A program made the translations under genes and the position numbers. The notes under the pieces were generated by a model. That model made no database searches and was not told the origin of the DNA. It was given only the letters and a program-made list of their open reading frames with translations. A DNA stretch of 64,000 nucleotides from Gammaproteobacteria bacterium (lineage in GTDB: Bacteria > Pseudomonadota > Gammaproteobacteria > Arenicellales > Poriferihabitantaceae), in the NCBI GenBank assembly GCA_022822625.1, contig JAJEAV010000050.1, positions 1 to 64,000 of the forward strand. Direction: 5' to 3'. Shown in pieces: positions 29,658 to 37,869 of the stretch (position 1 is its first letter; each line of letters starts with the position of its first letter).

Positions 29658-30239
29658 TCAGAGGCCTTTCAGTGATGAGTGCCCCAGAAAATTTTCGAGC
29701 AGGTCATAGCCGAAATGGGTGGCAATGGACTCGGGATGGAACTGCACGCCATCAACTGGCAGTTCGCGATGCCTGACCGCCATGATTTCCTGATCGTCGG
29801 TCCATGCGGTGATTTCAAGACAATCCGGAATGGAATTGCGCTCAATGACCAGCGAGTGATAACGGGTTGCCTTGAACGGGTTATCCACGCCCTCGAAAAT
29901 GCCGTCATCAGAATGATAAACCATGGATGTTTTTCCATGCATGACTTTTTCTGCCTTGACTATTCTGCCCCCGAATGACTGGCCGATGCTTTGGTGACCA
30001 AGACACACACCCAGAATCGGGATGCTGCCTGCCAGATGATTCACCGCAGAGACTGAAATGCCGGCTTCGTTGGGGGTGCAGGGGCCGGGCGAGATGACTA
30101 GGTATTCAGGAGCCATCCGTTCGATTCCCTCCGGGGATACCTGGTCATTGCGAAGTACCCTTACATCCTGCCCCAGTTCCCCGAAATACTGAACGAGGTT
30201 GTAGGTAAAGGAGTCATAATTGTCAATGATGAGAAGCAC
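29658..30239 (-). CDS. trpG: Anthranilate synthase component II (glutamine amidotransferase)
   Basis: A 193-residue class I amidotransferase that provides ammonia to TrpE, or to PabB if shared. The nucleophile is in [16 protein letters not shown], the His-Glu pair in GVQFHPES near the C-terminus, and the N-terminal [19 protein letters not shown] is characteristic of TrpG/PabA. It is followed directly by trpC. trpE lies about 1 kb upstream on the same strand, separated by a deoxyribosyltransferase-like gene and mobile-element debris. Confidence 0.93.
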   Translation of the reverse strand: MLLIIDNYDSFTYNLVQYFGELGQDVRVLRNDQVSPEGIERMAPEYLVISPGPCTPNEAGISVSAVNHLAGSIPILGVCLGHQSIGQSFGGRIVKAEKVMHGKTSMVYHSDDGIFEGVDNPFKATRYHSLVIERNSIPDCLEITAWTDDQEIMAVRHRELPVDGVQFHPESIATHFGYDLLENFLGHSSLKGL

Positions 30240-30293
30240 AGTTCAAATTGCTCATTGCTCCGAGACGGGGAGTAAGATCCTGTTCCCGGTTGT

Positions 30294-30782
30294 TCAGCTG
30301 TTCAGCCAGCCAACGAGGGCCTTGTCAGGATCGCTGATTTCACTGATTGACTGATACCAGTATCGTTCCCAGCCCTTTTTGGGAAGCGAGGCAAACAACA
30401 TCAGGTTAAGTGGATAGTGTTCGCTATCCGTACATTTGCGAAAATCATCCCTGAACAGGAATATGGCCTTGTTCCATGCCATGGCAAGACCCAGTTCCAC
30501 CATCACCCCCTCATCTGGTGGACAGCCGTTGACCACGGCGAACAGTCCATCTGCCTCCCGAACATCGGACACATCATTTTGCGCAACCCGATAGGCCCAG
30601 CCAGACTCTGCGAAATCAATCTGATTGTTTCGGGCGAAAGGTTCCCAGACTTCCGCTCCCACGGATTCAAGTGCACCCGCAAGATCAACCAGAGGGCCAT
30701 CCTGGAGTTGTTTGGCAAACCCATACGGATTGGCAAGATAAAGGGTCTTTTTGGGCATGTTTACATCATTTGCTTTTTCCAT
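30294..30782 (-). CDS. Nucleoside 2-deoxyribosyltransferase-like protein
   Basis: A 162-residue protein of the nucleoside 2-deoxyribosyltransferase fold: LYLANPYGFA near the N-terminus, then READGLFAVVNGCPPDEGVMVELGLAMA, which contains the conserved Asp and the catalytic-type Glu in the DEGVMVELG motif. Such enzymes exchange bases on deoxynucleosides or act as nucleotide hydrolases. ATG 30782 or ATG 30758 (MPKKTL) are both possible starts. It lies 54 bases before trpG and may share its transcript, although no pathway link is known. Confidence 0.75.
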   Translation of the reverse strand: MEKANDVNMPKKTLYLANPYGFAKQLQDGPLVDLAGALESVGAEVWEPFARNNQIDFAESGWAYRVAQNDVSDVREADGLFAVVNGCPPDEGVMVELGLAMAWNKAIFLFRDDFRKCTDSEHYPLNLMLFASLPKKGWERYWYQSISEISDPDKALVGWLNS

Positions 30783-30872
30783 TAAGTATAACCCGATGAT
30801 TTTGCTGTATGGACATGCATCTTTCGGGAATTATATACAAAAGTAACATGTGAGCTTGTGCTATGCGCCATG

Positions 30873-31037
30873 ATGATTCGGACGATTGCCCAGACGGCCA
30901 AGGTCAGCAGGCCTACCCACATGAATCTTGACGCATTTCTGCGTCAACAGACTGAATTGTGGAACACCACACTGGAGGGGAGGCAAGACTGCTACGAGAA
31001 GACAGGACGCAGAACAGTATGTTACTTGAATATATAA
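30873..31037 (+). pseudogene. 5' fragment of a TnpB/OrfB-type (IS605/IS1341) gene
   Basis: A 54-codon frame starting at ATG 30873 encodes a segment similar to the N-terminus of TnpB-family proteins: LDAFLRQQTELWNTTLEGR followed by DCYEKTGRRTVCYL, matching the typical FLxQQRELYNAALEERxDxYRKTGKxIxY pattern. The frame stops at 31035-31037 and the remaining 300 or so residues, including the RuvC-like catalytic part, are not found. It is therefore a remnant left between trpE and the deoxyribosyltransferase gene. Recognition is by pattern only. Confidence 0.5.
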
Positions 31038-31195
31038 TTCCTCATCTTCACACTGTATTTTGCACTGTAGTGTATAAGGTTCAAGTTGTCCGCACGAAGT
31101 GTTTTTGATGCTTTTGTGTCATCTATACAGTCATGATTTCATGTCTCTATGACTCATCTACGATGGGGCTTTCTGCGCCAAAAGGTCCTGGCATC

Positions 31196-32692
31196 TCAAT
31201 TTTCACTGGATCCGTACAGCCCTTCACCAACCATTTCAATGGCGCGCAAGACGGCACTGGCCTTGTTCATCGACTCCTGCCACTCTGCTAATGGTTCTGA
31301 GTCAGCAACAATTCCCCCGCCCGCCTGAACATGAGCCTGCTGGTCCCTTACGACAGCGGTGCGGATGGCAATCGCCATATCCATGTTCCCGTTCCATCCG
31401 ACATATCCGATTGCTCCGGAGTAGACACCTCTTCGATGCGGTTCAAGTTCTTCGATTATTTCCAGAGCACGGATTTTCGGTGCACCGGACAGCGTCCCCG
31501 CTGGAAAAGATGCCCCCAGGACATCGATGGCATCAAGCCCCTCCTTGACTTGACCGGTGACATTGGAAACGATATGCATGACATGCGAATATTTCTCGAT
31601 AGTCATCATGTCGGTAACCGAGACAGTGCCTGTCAGGGAGACTCTGCCCACATCGTTTCGGCCGAGATCAACCAGCATCAAGTGCTCGGCATTCTCTTTT
31701 GGGTCGGCCAGAAGTTCCGTGACCAGGCCTTCATCTTCCTCCTCCGTGGCCCCGCGATGGCGTGTGCCTGCGATTGGGCGCAGGGTAATTGTGTCGTTTT
31801 CAAGTCGTACCAGTACTTCCGGTGATGATCCGGCAATATGGAAATCACCGAGGTTGAAATAATACATATAGGGTGAGGGATTGAGGGTGCGAAGCGCCCG
31901 GTAAAGATCAATCGCCCGTCCAGGATAATCCAGGGCAAGTCGTTGCGACAGCACGATCTGAAATGCATCGCCTTCGTAGATGTAGTGCTTGCACTTGTCT
32001 ACCGCATCGAGATACTTTTCCCTTGGAAAAAAATACCGTAATTCGGATGGCCCTGATGCTTCCGAATCGACAGGTGGTTTCATGCCTGTTTGCGGGCGCT
32101 GCTCGCGTAGACGTTGAATCAGGTGGTCGAGACGCGACTGCCCCTTCTCCCATGCATCCGGATGTTCAGGGTTGGCATGGATGACCAGATACATGCGACC
32201 TTTCAGGTTGTCAAAAACCACCACCTCACTTGAGTTGAGCAACAGGATGTCCGGAGTATTGGCAGGGTCCGCAGTTGCACAGGTATCGAGGCGTGATTCG
32301 ATATATTGAATCGTGCCGTACCCGAAATATCCCACCAGACCTCCAGTAAATCTGGGTGCATTCGCAATCTCCGGTGACCGGTAGAGATTCTTGAACTTGC
32401 GAACTTCGTTTAATGGATCATCGCTTTCAAATTCCTGTACGACATCACCATCAACAATTCGCACCGTATGGGCATTGATCTCGAGACGGCTGTTGCAGGC
32501 AAGGCCAATAATGGAGTAGCGGCCCCATTTTTCGCCACCCTCGACGGATTCAAGGAGATATGACCAGGGTTCATCCGCAAGCTTGAAATAGGTGCTGAGA
32601 GGGGTATCAAGATCGGCCAGCAGCTCCCGAATCAGGGGAATGCTGTTGTAACCCTGTTGACCCAGTCTGGCAAGCTCTTCCCTGCTAATCAT
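31196..32692 (-). CDS. trpE: Anthranilate synthase component I
   Basis: A 498-residue chorismate-using enzyme that makes anthranilate with ammonia from TrpG. The N-terminal domain carries the LLES feedback region (SYLLESVEGGEKWGRYS). The C-terminal catalytic domain has the blocks PSPYMYYFNLGDFHIAGSSP, RPIAGTRHRG, LMLVDLGRNDVGRV and SFPAGTLSGAPK. The LLES element suggests feedback inhibition by tryptophan. It starts at ATG 32692, with about 193 bases separating it from rpe upstream on the same strand. Confidence 0.95.
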   Translation of the reverse strand: MISREELARLGQQGYNSIPLIRELLADLDTPLSTYFKLADEPWSYLLESVEGGEKWGRYSIIGLACNSRLEINAHTVRIVDGDVVQEFESDDPLNEVRKFKNLYRSPEIANAPRFTGGLVGYFGYGTIQYIESRLDTCATADPANTPDILLLNSSEVVVFDNLKGRMYLVIHANPEHPDAWEKGQSRLDHLIQRLREQRPQTGMKPPVDSEASGPSELRYFFPREKYLDAVDKCKHYIYEGDAFQIVLSQRLALDYPGRAIDLYRALRTLNPSPYMYYFNLGDFHIAGSSPEVLVRLENDTITLRPIAGTRHRGATEEEDEGLVTELLADPKENAEHLMLVDLGRNDVGRVSLTGTVSVTDMMTIEKYSHVMHIVSNVTGQVKEGLDAIDVLGASFPAGTLSGAPKIRALEIIEELEPHRRGVYSGAIGYVGWNGNMDMAIAIRTAVVRDQQAHVQAGGGIVADSEPLAEWQESMNKASAVLRAIEMVGEGLYGSSEN

Positions 32693-32885
32693 ATTATTCT
32701 ACTGATCAAGTGATACGATTCGGGAACCACCCCAAACCCTCTGGAAAATCAGACACAATGTGGAATTTTGTCGACATGATCAATGAATATTGATGCTTTT
32801 CTACACAAGATAACGACACTTTAGATTGAAGCACTATTTTCCCGATTACTGATAAATGATGCGGTCTCGATTCGAGCATGCAGGT

Positions 32886-33575
32886 TTATGCGCTCTTGAT
32901 TGCAAACCGCATCTGGTTGATCACGGTGTTGTAGCGATTGGAGTCCTGATCGAGTCCTGCCCCGAATATCGCACTGCCGGCAACAAAGGTATCGGCACCG
33001 GCCGTGGCAATTTCGGCAATGTTGCTTGGGCTTACGCCGCCATCTACCTCAAGTCTGATTGGTAGTGTATTCTGATCAATGATGCTTCGCATCTTGGCTA
33101 GTTTTGCCAGCGTTCCGGGGATGAAGTTCTGCCCGGCAAATCCTGGATTAACGGACATCAGCAGGACCATGTCGAGCTTGTCCAAAACATAGTCGAGGCA
33201 GGTGAGTGGGGTCGAGGGGTTCAGGGCCAGGCCAGGTCTGCAACCATGATCATGGATCAACTGCAGGGTCCGGTCAACATGGTTGCTTGCTTCGGGATGG
33301 AACGTGATATAGGTAGCGCCCGCTTCTGCAAAATCAGGGATTAGTCGGTCGACGGGCTTGACCATGAGGTGAACATCAATTGGTGCGGTGATCCCATGAT
33401 TTCTGAGGGCACGGCAAATGATGGGGCCAAAGGTCAGGTTTGGCACATAGTGGTTGTCCATGACATCGAAGTGCACGAAGCCAGCTCCCGAAGCCAGAAC
33501 ATCCTCAACTTCCTGCCCGAGTCTTGCGAAGTCAGCGGAAAGGATGGAGGGTGCAATTACTGGGTCCTGTCTCAT
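32886..33575 (-). CDS. rpe: Ribulose-phosphate 3-epimerase
   Basis: A TIM-barrel enzyme of 229 residues interconverting ribulose-5-phosphate and xylulose-5-phosphate. Metal and catalytic blocks are intact: [55 protein letters not shown] and the terminal phosphate-binding [11 protein letters not shown] 33575 is preferred (GGAG about nine bases upstream); an in-frame ATG at 33590 adds five residues. rpe upstream of trpE is a common gammaproteobacterial arrangement, but the usual intervening gph is absent. The degQ-type gene ends 23-38 bases upstream. Confidence 0.94.
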   Translation of the reverse strand: MRQDPVIAPSILSADFARLGQEVEDVLASGAGFVHFDVMDNHYVPNLTFGPIICRALRNHGITAPIDVHLMVKPVDRLIPDFAEAGATYITFHPEASNHVDRTLQLIHDHGCRPGLALNPSTPLTCLDYVLDKLDMVLLMSVNPGFAGQNFIPGTLAKLAKMRSIIDQNTLPIRLEVDGGVSPSNIAEIATAGADTFVAGSAIFGAGLDQDSNRYNTVINQMRFAIKSA

Positions 33576-33612
33576 TTCGAAATACTCCATCTATTGGAGG
33601 TTGGTAGAAGTG

Positions 33613-35028
33613 CTATCCCTGAATCCCCAGAAACAGCGGATTGCCATTACGTATCAATTGTATGAGAAACCGCCCTCGAGCATTTTGAATAACGTTTTTA
33701 AGTTCGGCGACACTGGTGATTTTCTTCCGATTCACATTGAGTATGATATCGTCCTGCATAAGACCGGATTTCTCGGCAGCAGATCCGGGGTCAACACTCT
33801 CGATGATGACTACCTGACCATAATTGCCATACGAGCCATTCACGAATGCAGCGCCTTCGAATCTTGACGACAGGGTGGTTCTGCCGAGGGCTTTTCGGCT
33901 ATCATCTCGGGCCTTGATGGTGATTTCTTCCGAATACAGGACCCCGTCGCGATAATACTCTATATCGAACGAATTGCCGGGTCGGACCAGTCCGATGGCA
34001 TTTCTGAGATCGGAAGAGCTGTTCACGGGATTGTCATTCAGTCGGATTACGATATCGCCTTCCTGAAGCCCGGCCTCATCGGCGACGGTGTCTTCAACGA
34101 TGTCAACAATGATGGCCCCGCTCTGGCCTTCCAGATTGAACGCTTCTGCAAGTGCCGGGGTCATGTCCTGGATACGAACCCCGAGAATGCCACGTTTGAC
34201 ATTTCCATGCTCAACAATCTGTTCCATGAGGCTCATCGCCATGTCAATCGGAATAGAAAGGCCAATTCCGATACTGCCCCCGCTCCTCGAAAAGATTGCG
34301 GAATTGATGCCGACCAATTCACCATGCAAATTGACCAGTGCACCCCCGGAATTACCGGGATTGATAGAGGCATCGGTCTGAATGAAGTCTTCATAGCCAC
34401 CGAGGCCCAGCCCGCTCCGACCGAGGCCGCTCACTATTCCCGAAGTCACGGTCTGGCTTAAACCGAATGGATTGCCTATGGCCACCACAAAGTCCCCGAC
34501 CCGCAGGTTTTCGGAAATGCCGATTTCGATTTCTGTCAGGTTATCCGGTTCGACCTGAATCACGGCAACATCACTGGCCTTGTCGGTACCGACCACCGTG
34601 GCAGTAAATTCACGCCCGTCTTCGGTAGTCACCAGAATCTCGTCAGCCTTGTCGATCACATGGTGATTGGTCAGGATATGTCCCTGCCTGGCATCGACGA
34701 TGACGCCGGATCCCAGACTGCTTGAGCGGTTTCTCTGTTGTGGAATATTGAAGAAGCGCCGAAACATGGGGTCGCGCAGGATCGGGTGATCGTCATAGCT
34801 GATGTTCGTGGTGGTGGAGATGTTGACGATCGCCGGTCGAATAGTCTCCAGCATCGGTGCAAGGCTTGGAACAGCACCGGAGGCTATCAGCGATGACAAT
34901 GCGCCCGAAGCCAGTGTCGGGGTTATCGACGAGAGCATCAACAAGGAGCCGAACATGGCACTGACTGCCAGTTTCCAAACCCTGGGCATACTGGCTCCAG
35001 GTTGAATCTTGCTGTTGATGGTCTTCAT
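33613..35028 (-). CDS. Do-like periplasmic serine protease (DegP/DegQ family)
   Basis: A 471-residue envelope protease/chaperone: signal peptide (cleavage near TLASG), trypsin-like domain and two PDZ domains. The catalytic triad reads His123 (TNHHVID), Asp153 (SDVAVIQ) and Ser227 (NPGNSGGAL), numbered from ATG 35028. The PDZ modules span about 265-355 and 380-470. ATG 35028 is chosen because it overlaps the stop of the upstream dioxygenase gene (ATGA); ATG 35046 would add six residues. It degrades or refolds misfolded periplasmic proteins. DegP, DegQ and MucD cannot be told apart here. Confidence 0.9.
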   Translation of the reverse strand: MKTINSKIQPGASMPRVWKLAVSAMFGSLLMLSSITPTLASGALSSLIASGAVPSLAPMLETIRPAIVNISTTTNISYDDHPILRDPMFRRFFNIPQQRNRSSSLGSGVIVDARQGHILTNHHVIDKADEILVTTEDGREFTATVVGTDKASDVAVIQVEPDNLTEIEIGISENLRVGDFVVAIGNPFGLSQTVTSGIVSGLGRSGLGLGGYEDFIQTDASINPGNSGGALVNLHGELVGINSAIFSRSGGSIGIGLSIPIDMAMSLMEQIVEHGNVKRGILGVRIQDMTPALAEAFNLEGQSGAIIVDIVEDTVADEAGLQEGDIVIRLNDNPVNSSSDLRNAIGLVRPGNSFDIEYYRDGVLYSEEITIKARDDSRKALGRTTLSSRFEGAAFVNGSYGNYGQVVIIESVDPGSAAEKSGLMQDDIILNVNRKKITSVAELKNVIQNARGRFLIQLIRNGNPLFLGIQG

Positions 35029-35876
35029 CTTTGTTGTTGGGTACATGACTTCAGACAGGCAGAGCGATACCCGTCTTTTCGGAATATAACCGGAAAAAAA
35101 CTCTCGTCCATTTCAGTGCTGCCGTATTTCCTGTAGCGTCCGTAAATTGGCCCGACATTTCCGGCATGAAAGCGGCTGTCTGAAGACATGCAGTGCGAGA
35201 CCACGGTATGCCGAGGCTGCCGGGAGTGATTGCAGCCTGAACCGTGCCAGGTCTTTCCATGGTGAAATACCACGTCACCAGCATTAACTTCAATCGCATC
35301 AATCGAGTAATCATCAATTCCCAGCTCTTTTGCCGTGTACTTGAGTGCCTCATGATAATCATCGGGAGCATGAAAGGTGAATTTCCGGGTTTGCAGGGGC
35401 CAGTGATTGGAGTGGCGTACGTATTCGATTGTGCCGGCATTCCTTCTTGTTTCATCCAGTGCCATCCAGCAGGTGACCATGGAAGGCGGATCAACCCATT
35501 CCTGATAGGTGTCGTCCTGATGAAAGCCTACCTGCCTGGCTCCTGGCGGTTTCCAGATTACATTGTCCTGATTGATGCGGGAGCCGGGCCAGCCCATCAG
35601 TTCTGCACAAATCTGGCCGACCCGTTCATCAAGAACCAGTCGTGCAATCGCACGGTCGGATTTCCAGCCATTGCAAATCTGCCGGGTCAGGCTGGTGTCT
35701 GAACTGCCGAAACGCCAGTTCCACTCGTCTGGCTGCAGCCCGGTTTCAAATTCACCGCGAAACAATTTCCCGAATCTCGATCGGGCTTCATCTACCCGTT
35801 CTCTGGAATTGAAATTCCTGACGACAAGGTAGCCGTTTTCCTCGAATTCGGCGCGTTGTTGTGAGGTCAGAGTCAT
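35025..35876 (-). CDS. Phytanoyl-CoA dioxygenase (PhyH) family protein
   Basis: A 283-residue Fe(II)/2-oxoglutarate dioxygenase of the PhyH group. The facial triad is visible: His and Asp in VGFHQDDTYQEW, and the distal His in FHHGKTWHGSGCNHSRQPRH with an Arg that would bind 2-oxoglutarate. The family hydroxylates diverse small molecules, so the substrate is not predictable. Its stop overlaps the start of the Do-like protease gene, suggesting one transcript. A divergent promoter region of about 245 bases separates it from sthA. Confidence 0.82.
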   Translation of the reverse strand: MTLTSQQRAEFEENGYLVVRNFNSRERVDEARSRFGKLFRGEFETGLQPDEWNWRFGSSDTSLTRQICNGWKSDRAIARLVLDERVGQICAELMGWPGSRINQDNVIWKPPGARQVGFHQDDTYQEWVDPPSMVTCWMALDETRRNAGTIEYVRHSNHWPLQTRKFTFHAPDDYHEALKYTAKELGIDDYSIDAIEVNAGDVVFHHGKTWHGSGCNHSRQPRHTVVSHCMSSDSRFHAGNVGPIYGRYRKYGSTEMDESFFPVIFRKDGYRSACLKSCTQQQR

Positions 35877-36056
35877 GGTTGGCAGTCATTCAGTCAGTTT
35901 GAATGGTGTCGTTCGGGTTGGTCAACAACAGTGGACACCTGATGAATAGATCGACTGCTTCGTGGTGATCCGATACATGCTATCAAGGGCGAACATCACC
36001 AGTCCAGGCAGTATAGGGGGTCATCAAGTCAGGGCCAAAGTGTTGGTAGTTTTGGT

Positions 36057-36071
36057 ATTATGTAGCATAAT
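36057..36071. promoter_or_regulatory. Inverted repeat in the phyH-sthA divergent promoter region
   Basis: ATTATG-TAG-CATAAT, a perfect 6-3-6 palindrome about 55 bases upstream of sthA. It may be an operator or simply contain a promoter -10 element; no regulator is identified. Confidence 0.3.
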
Positions 36072-36125
36072 CCATATTCAATCAACGAAACCTCAAGACT
36101 CTAATCACCGTTTCAATATCTTGTG

Positions 36126-37523
36126 ATGCAGCATTTTGACGTAATCATCATTGGCAGTGGCCCTGCGGGCAAGACAGCGGCCATTCAGGCGGCCAAGCTT
36201 GGCAGGCATGCCGCAATTATTGATGGCATGGTTGGGGTCGGCGGCGTCTGTGTGCATACCGGCACCATACCAAGCAAAACCTTGCGTGAGACGGTACTCA
36301 ATCTGACCGGATGGCGAGAACGTGGATTTTACGGTCGTGCCTACCGTGCCAAATCCGATATTCAGGCTTCCGATCTGATGCAGAGACTCAGCATGACGCT
36401 GCAAAGCGAGGTGGATATCCAGCAAGACCATCTGGTTCGAAACGGGGTGCAGATTGTGCAGGGGTTTGCACATTTTATTGATGTCGGGACCATAGGTGTG
36501 GACATACCCAATGGAGACATTCTTTCCCTGTCGGCCGATCGCTTCATCATTGCTGTCGGTACCCAGACCTATCGGCCTGATGATGTACCGTTTGATGGTG
36601 AAAGAGTGATTGATTCAGACGAGGTCACATGCATGAAGAAGCTTCCACGCACCCTGACCGTGATCGGTGCCGGGGTGGTTGGGGTTGAGTACGCAACGAT
36701 TTTCAAGACGCTGGATATAAATGTCACGTTGGTCGAACCCCGAGAGGGCATGCTGGATTTCATGGATCAGGAAGTACTGATGCATTTCCGTCATGAGATT
36801 GTCGATAGCGGTCTGAGGCTGCAATTTGGACAGGCAGTCAAGAAGATTGAGGTCAGGGAGAACGGCAACTGTGCAGTGATTCTTGAAAACGATCGGGGGA
36901 TTGCTTCAGACATGGTCTTGTTTGCTGCGGGCCGGGTTGGAAACACCGGCAGGCTTGGACTTGAAAACATAGGAGTGGAAACGGACCATCGAGGACGCCT
37001 AACCGTGAATGATCGATTCCAGACCGCACAGCCGAATGTGTATGCCTGTGGTGACGTGATCGGTTTTCCGAGTCTGGCATCAACTGCGCTGGAACAGGGT
37101 CGAATTGCGGTACTGGATGCATTGGGCGAGAAAGTCTACAACAAGCCGAAATATTTTCCTTACGGTATTTACGCGGTTCCGGAGATGTCTACTGTAGGCA
37201 TGACGGAGGAGGAGGTAATAAAAAGGAAGATTCCATATGAAACAGGCCTTGCAAAACTCCGTGAGACTTCTCGCGGCAAGGTTATGGGCCTTCGTTCGGG
37301 TGTTCTGAAGGCGATCTATTCCACAAAGAGTCGAAGGTTGCTTGGTGTGCATATTGTCGGGGAAGGAGCTACAGAGCTGATTCACATTGGTCAGGCGGTG
37401 TTAACCCTGAAAGGCACCATTGACTACTTTCTGGAAAATGCCTTCAATTATCCGACTCTGGCTGAAGCCTACAAGGTAGCAGCATTGCATGCTCACAACA
37501 GAATGATCGAACTGGAGCATTAG
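36126..37523 (+). CDS. sthA: Soluble pyridine nucleotide transhydrogenase
   Basis: A 465-residue flavoprotein (FAD motif FDVIIIGSGPAGKTAAI) that transfers hydride between NADPH and NAD. The region equivalent to the disulfide of dihydrolipoamide dehydrogenase reads GVCVHTGTIPSKTLRE, with only one Cys, which is the SthA signature. An NAD(P) Rossmann block (VIGAGVVGVEYATIF) and the second FAD block (VYACGDVIGFPSL) follow. Start: GTG 36123 and ATG 36126 are adjacent; ATG is chosen. The HlyU-like gene follows after 13 bases, so the two are likely co-transcribed. Confidence 0.92.
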   Translation: MQHFDVIIIGSGPAGKTAAIQAAKLGRHAAIIDGMVGVGGVCVHTGTIPSKTLRETVLNLTGWRERGFYGRAYRAKSDIQASDLMQRLSMTLQSEVDIQQDHLVRNGVQIVQGFAHFIDVGTIGVDIPNGDILSLSADRFIIAVGTQTYRPDDVPFDGERVIDSDEVTCMKKLPRTLTVIGAGVVGVEYATIFKTLDINVTLVEPREGMLDFMDQEVLMHFRHEIVDSGLRLQFGQAVKKIEVRENGNCAVILENDRGIASDMVLFAAGRVGNTGRLGLENIGVETDHRGRLTVNDRFQTAQPNVYACGDVIGFPSLASTALEQGRIAVLDALGEKVYNKPKYFPYGIYAVPEMSTVGMTEEEVIKRKIPYETGLAKLRETSRGKVMGLRSGVLKAIYSTKSRRLLGVHIVGEGATELIHIGQAVLTLKGTIDYFLENAFNYPTLAEAYKVAALHAHNRMIELEH

Positions 37524-37536
37524 GCGGCGTGGTTTC

Positions 37537-37818
37537 ATGATGGGTTTTCTGAAGAACCTGTTTGGGTCAGGGCGAGCGACTGTCAAAAAACAGGAGACAG
37601 TGACCTACAAGGGGTTTACCATTCAGCCCTGTCCAAAAAATGTGTCACATGGATGGACGACGGAAGCAGTCATGACGTTTGAGAGGGATGGACAGACGCA
37701 GACCCGCCGGTTTATTCGGGCGGATATTTCGTTGAGTCGTGAAGATGCGGTTGACCTGACCCTGAACAAGGCACAGGCCATGATTGACTTTATGGGCGAG
37801 AAGTCATTTCGAGAGTGA
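37537..37818 (+). CDS. HlyU-family small protein
   Basis: A 93-residue protein matching the HlyU domain: short hydrophobic N-terminus (MMGFLKNLFG), then TYKGFTIQPCPKNV, TRRFIRADISLSREDAVDLTLNKAQAMID and a short tail. In Vibrio the name HlyU is used for a haemolysin regulator, but this domain family is widespread and often uncharacterised. It follows sthA by 13 bases and is convergent with the Fe-S flavoprotein gene. Confidence 0.78.
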   Translation: MMGFLKNLFGSGRATVKKQETVTYKGFTIQPCPKNVSHGWTTEAVMTFERDGQTQTRRFIRADISLSREDAVDLTLNKAQAMIDFMGEKSFRE

Positions 37819-37869
37819 GCGAAGCCTCCGGCACTCCATGCCGACAAATCAGCAGAAGTGCTTTACAGT

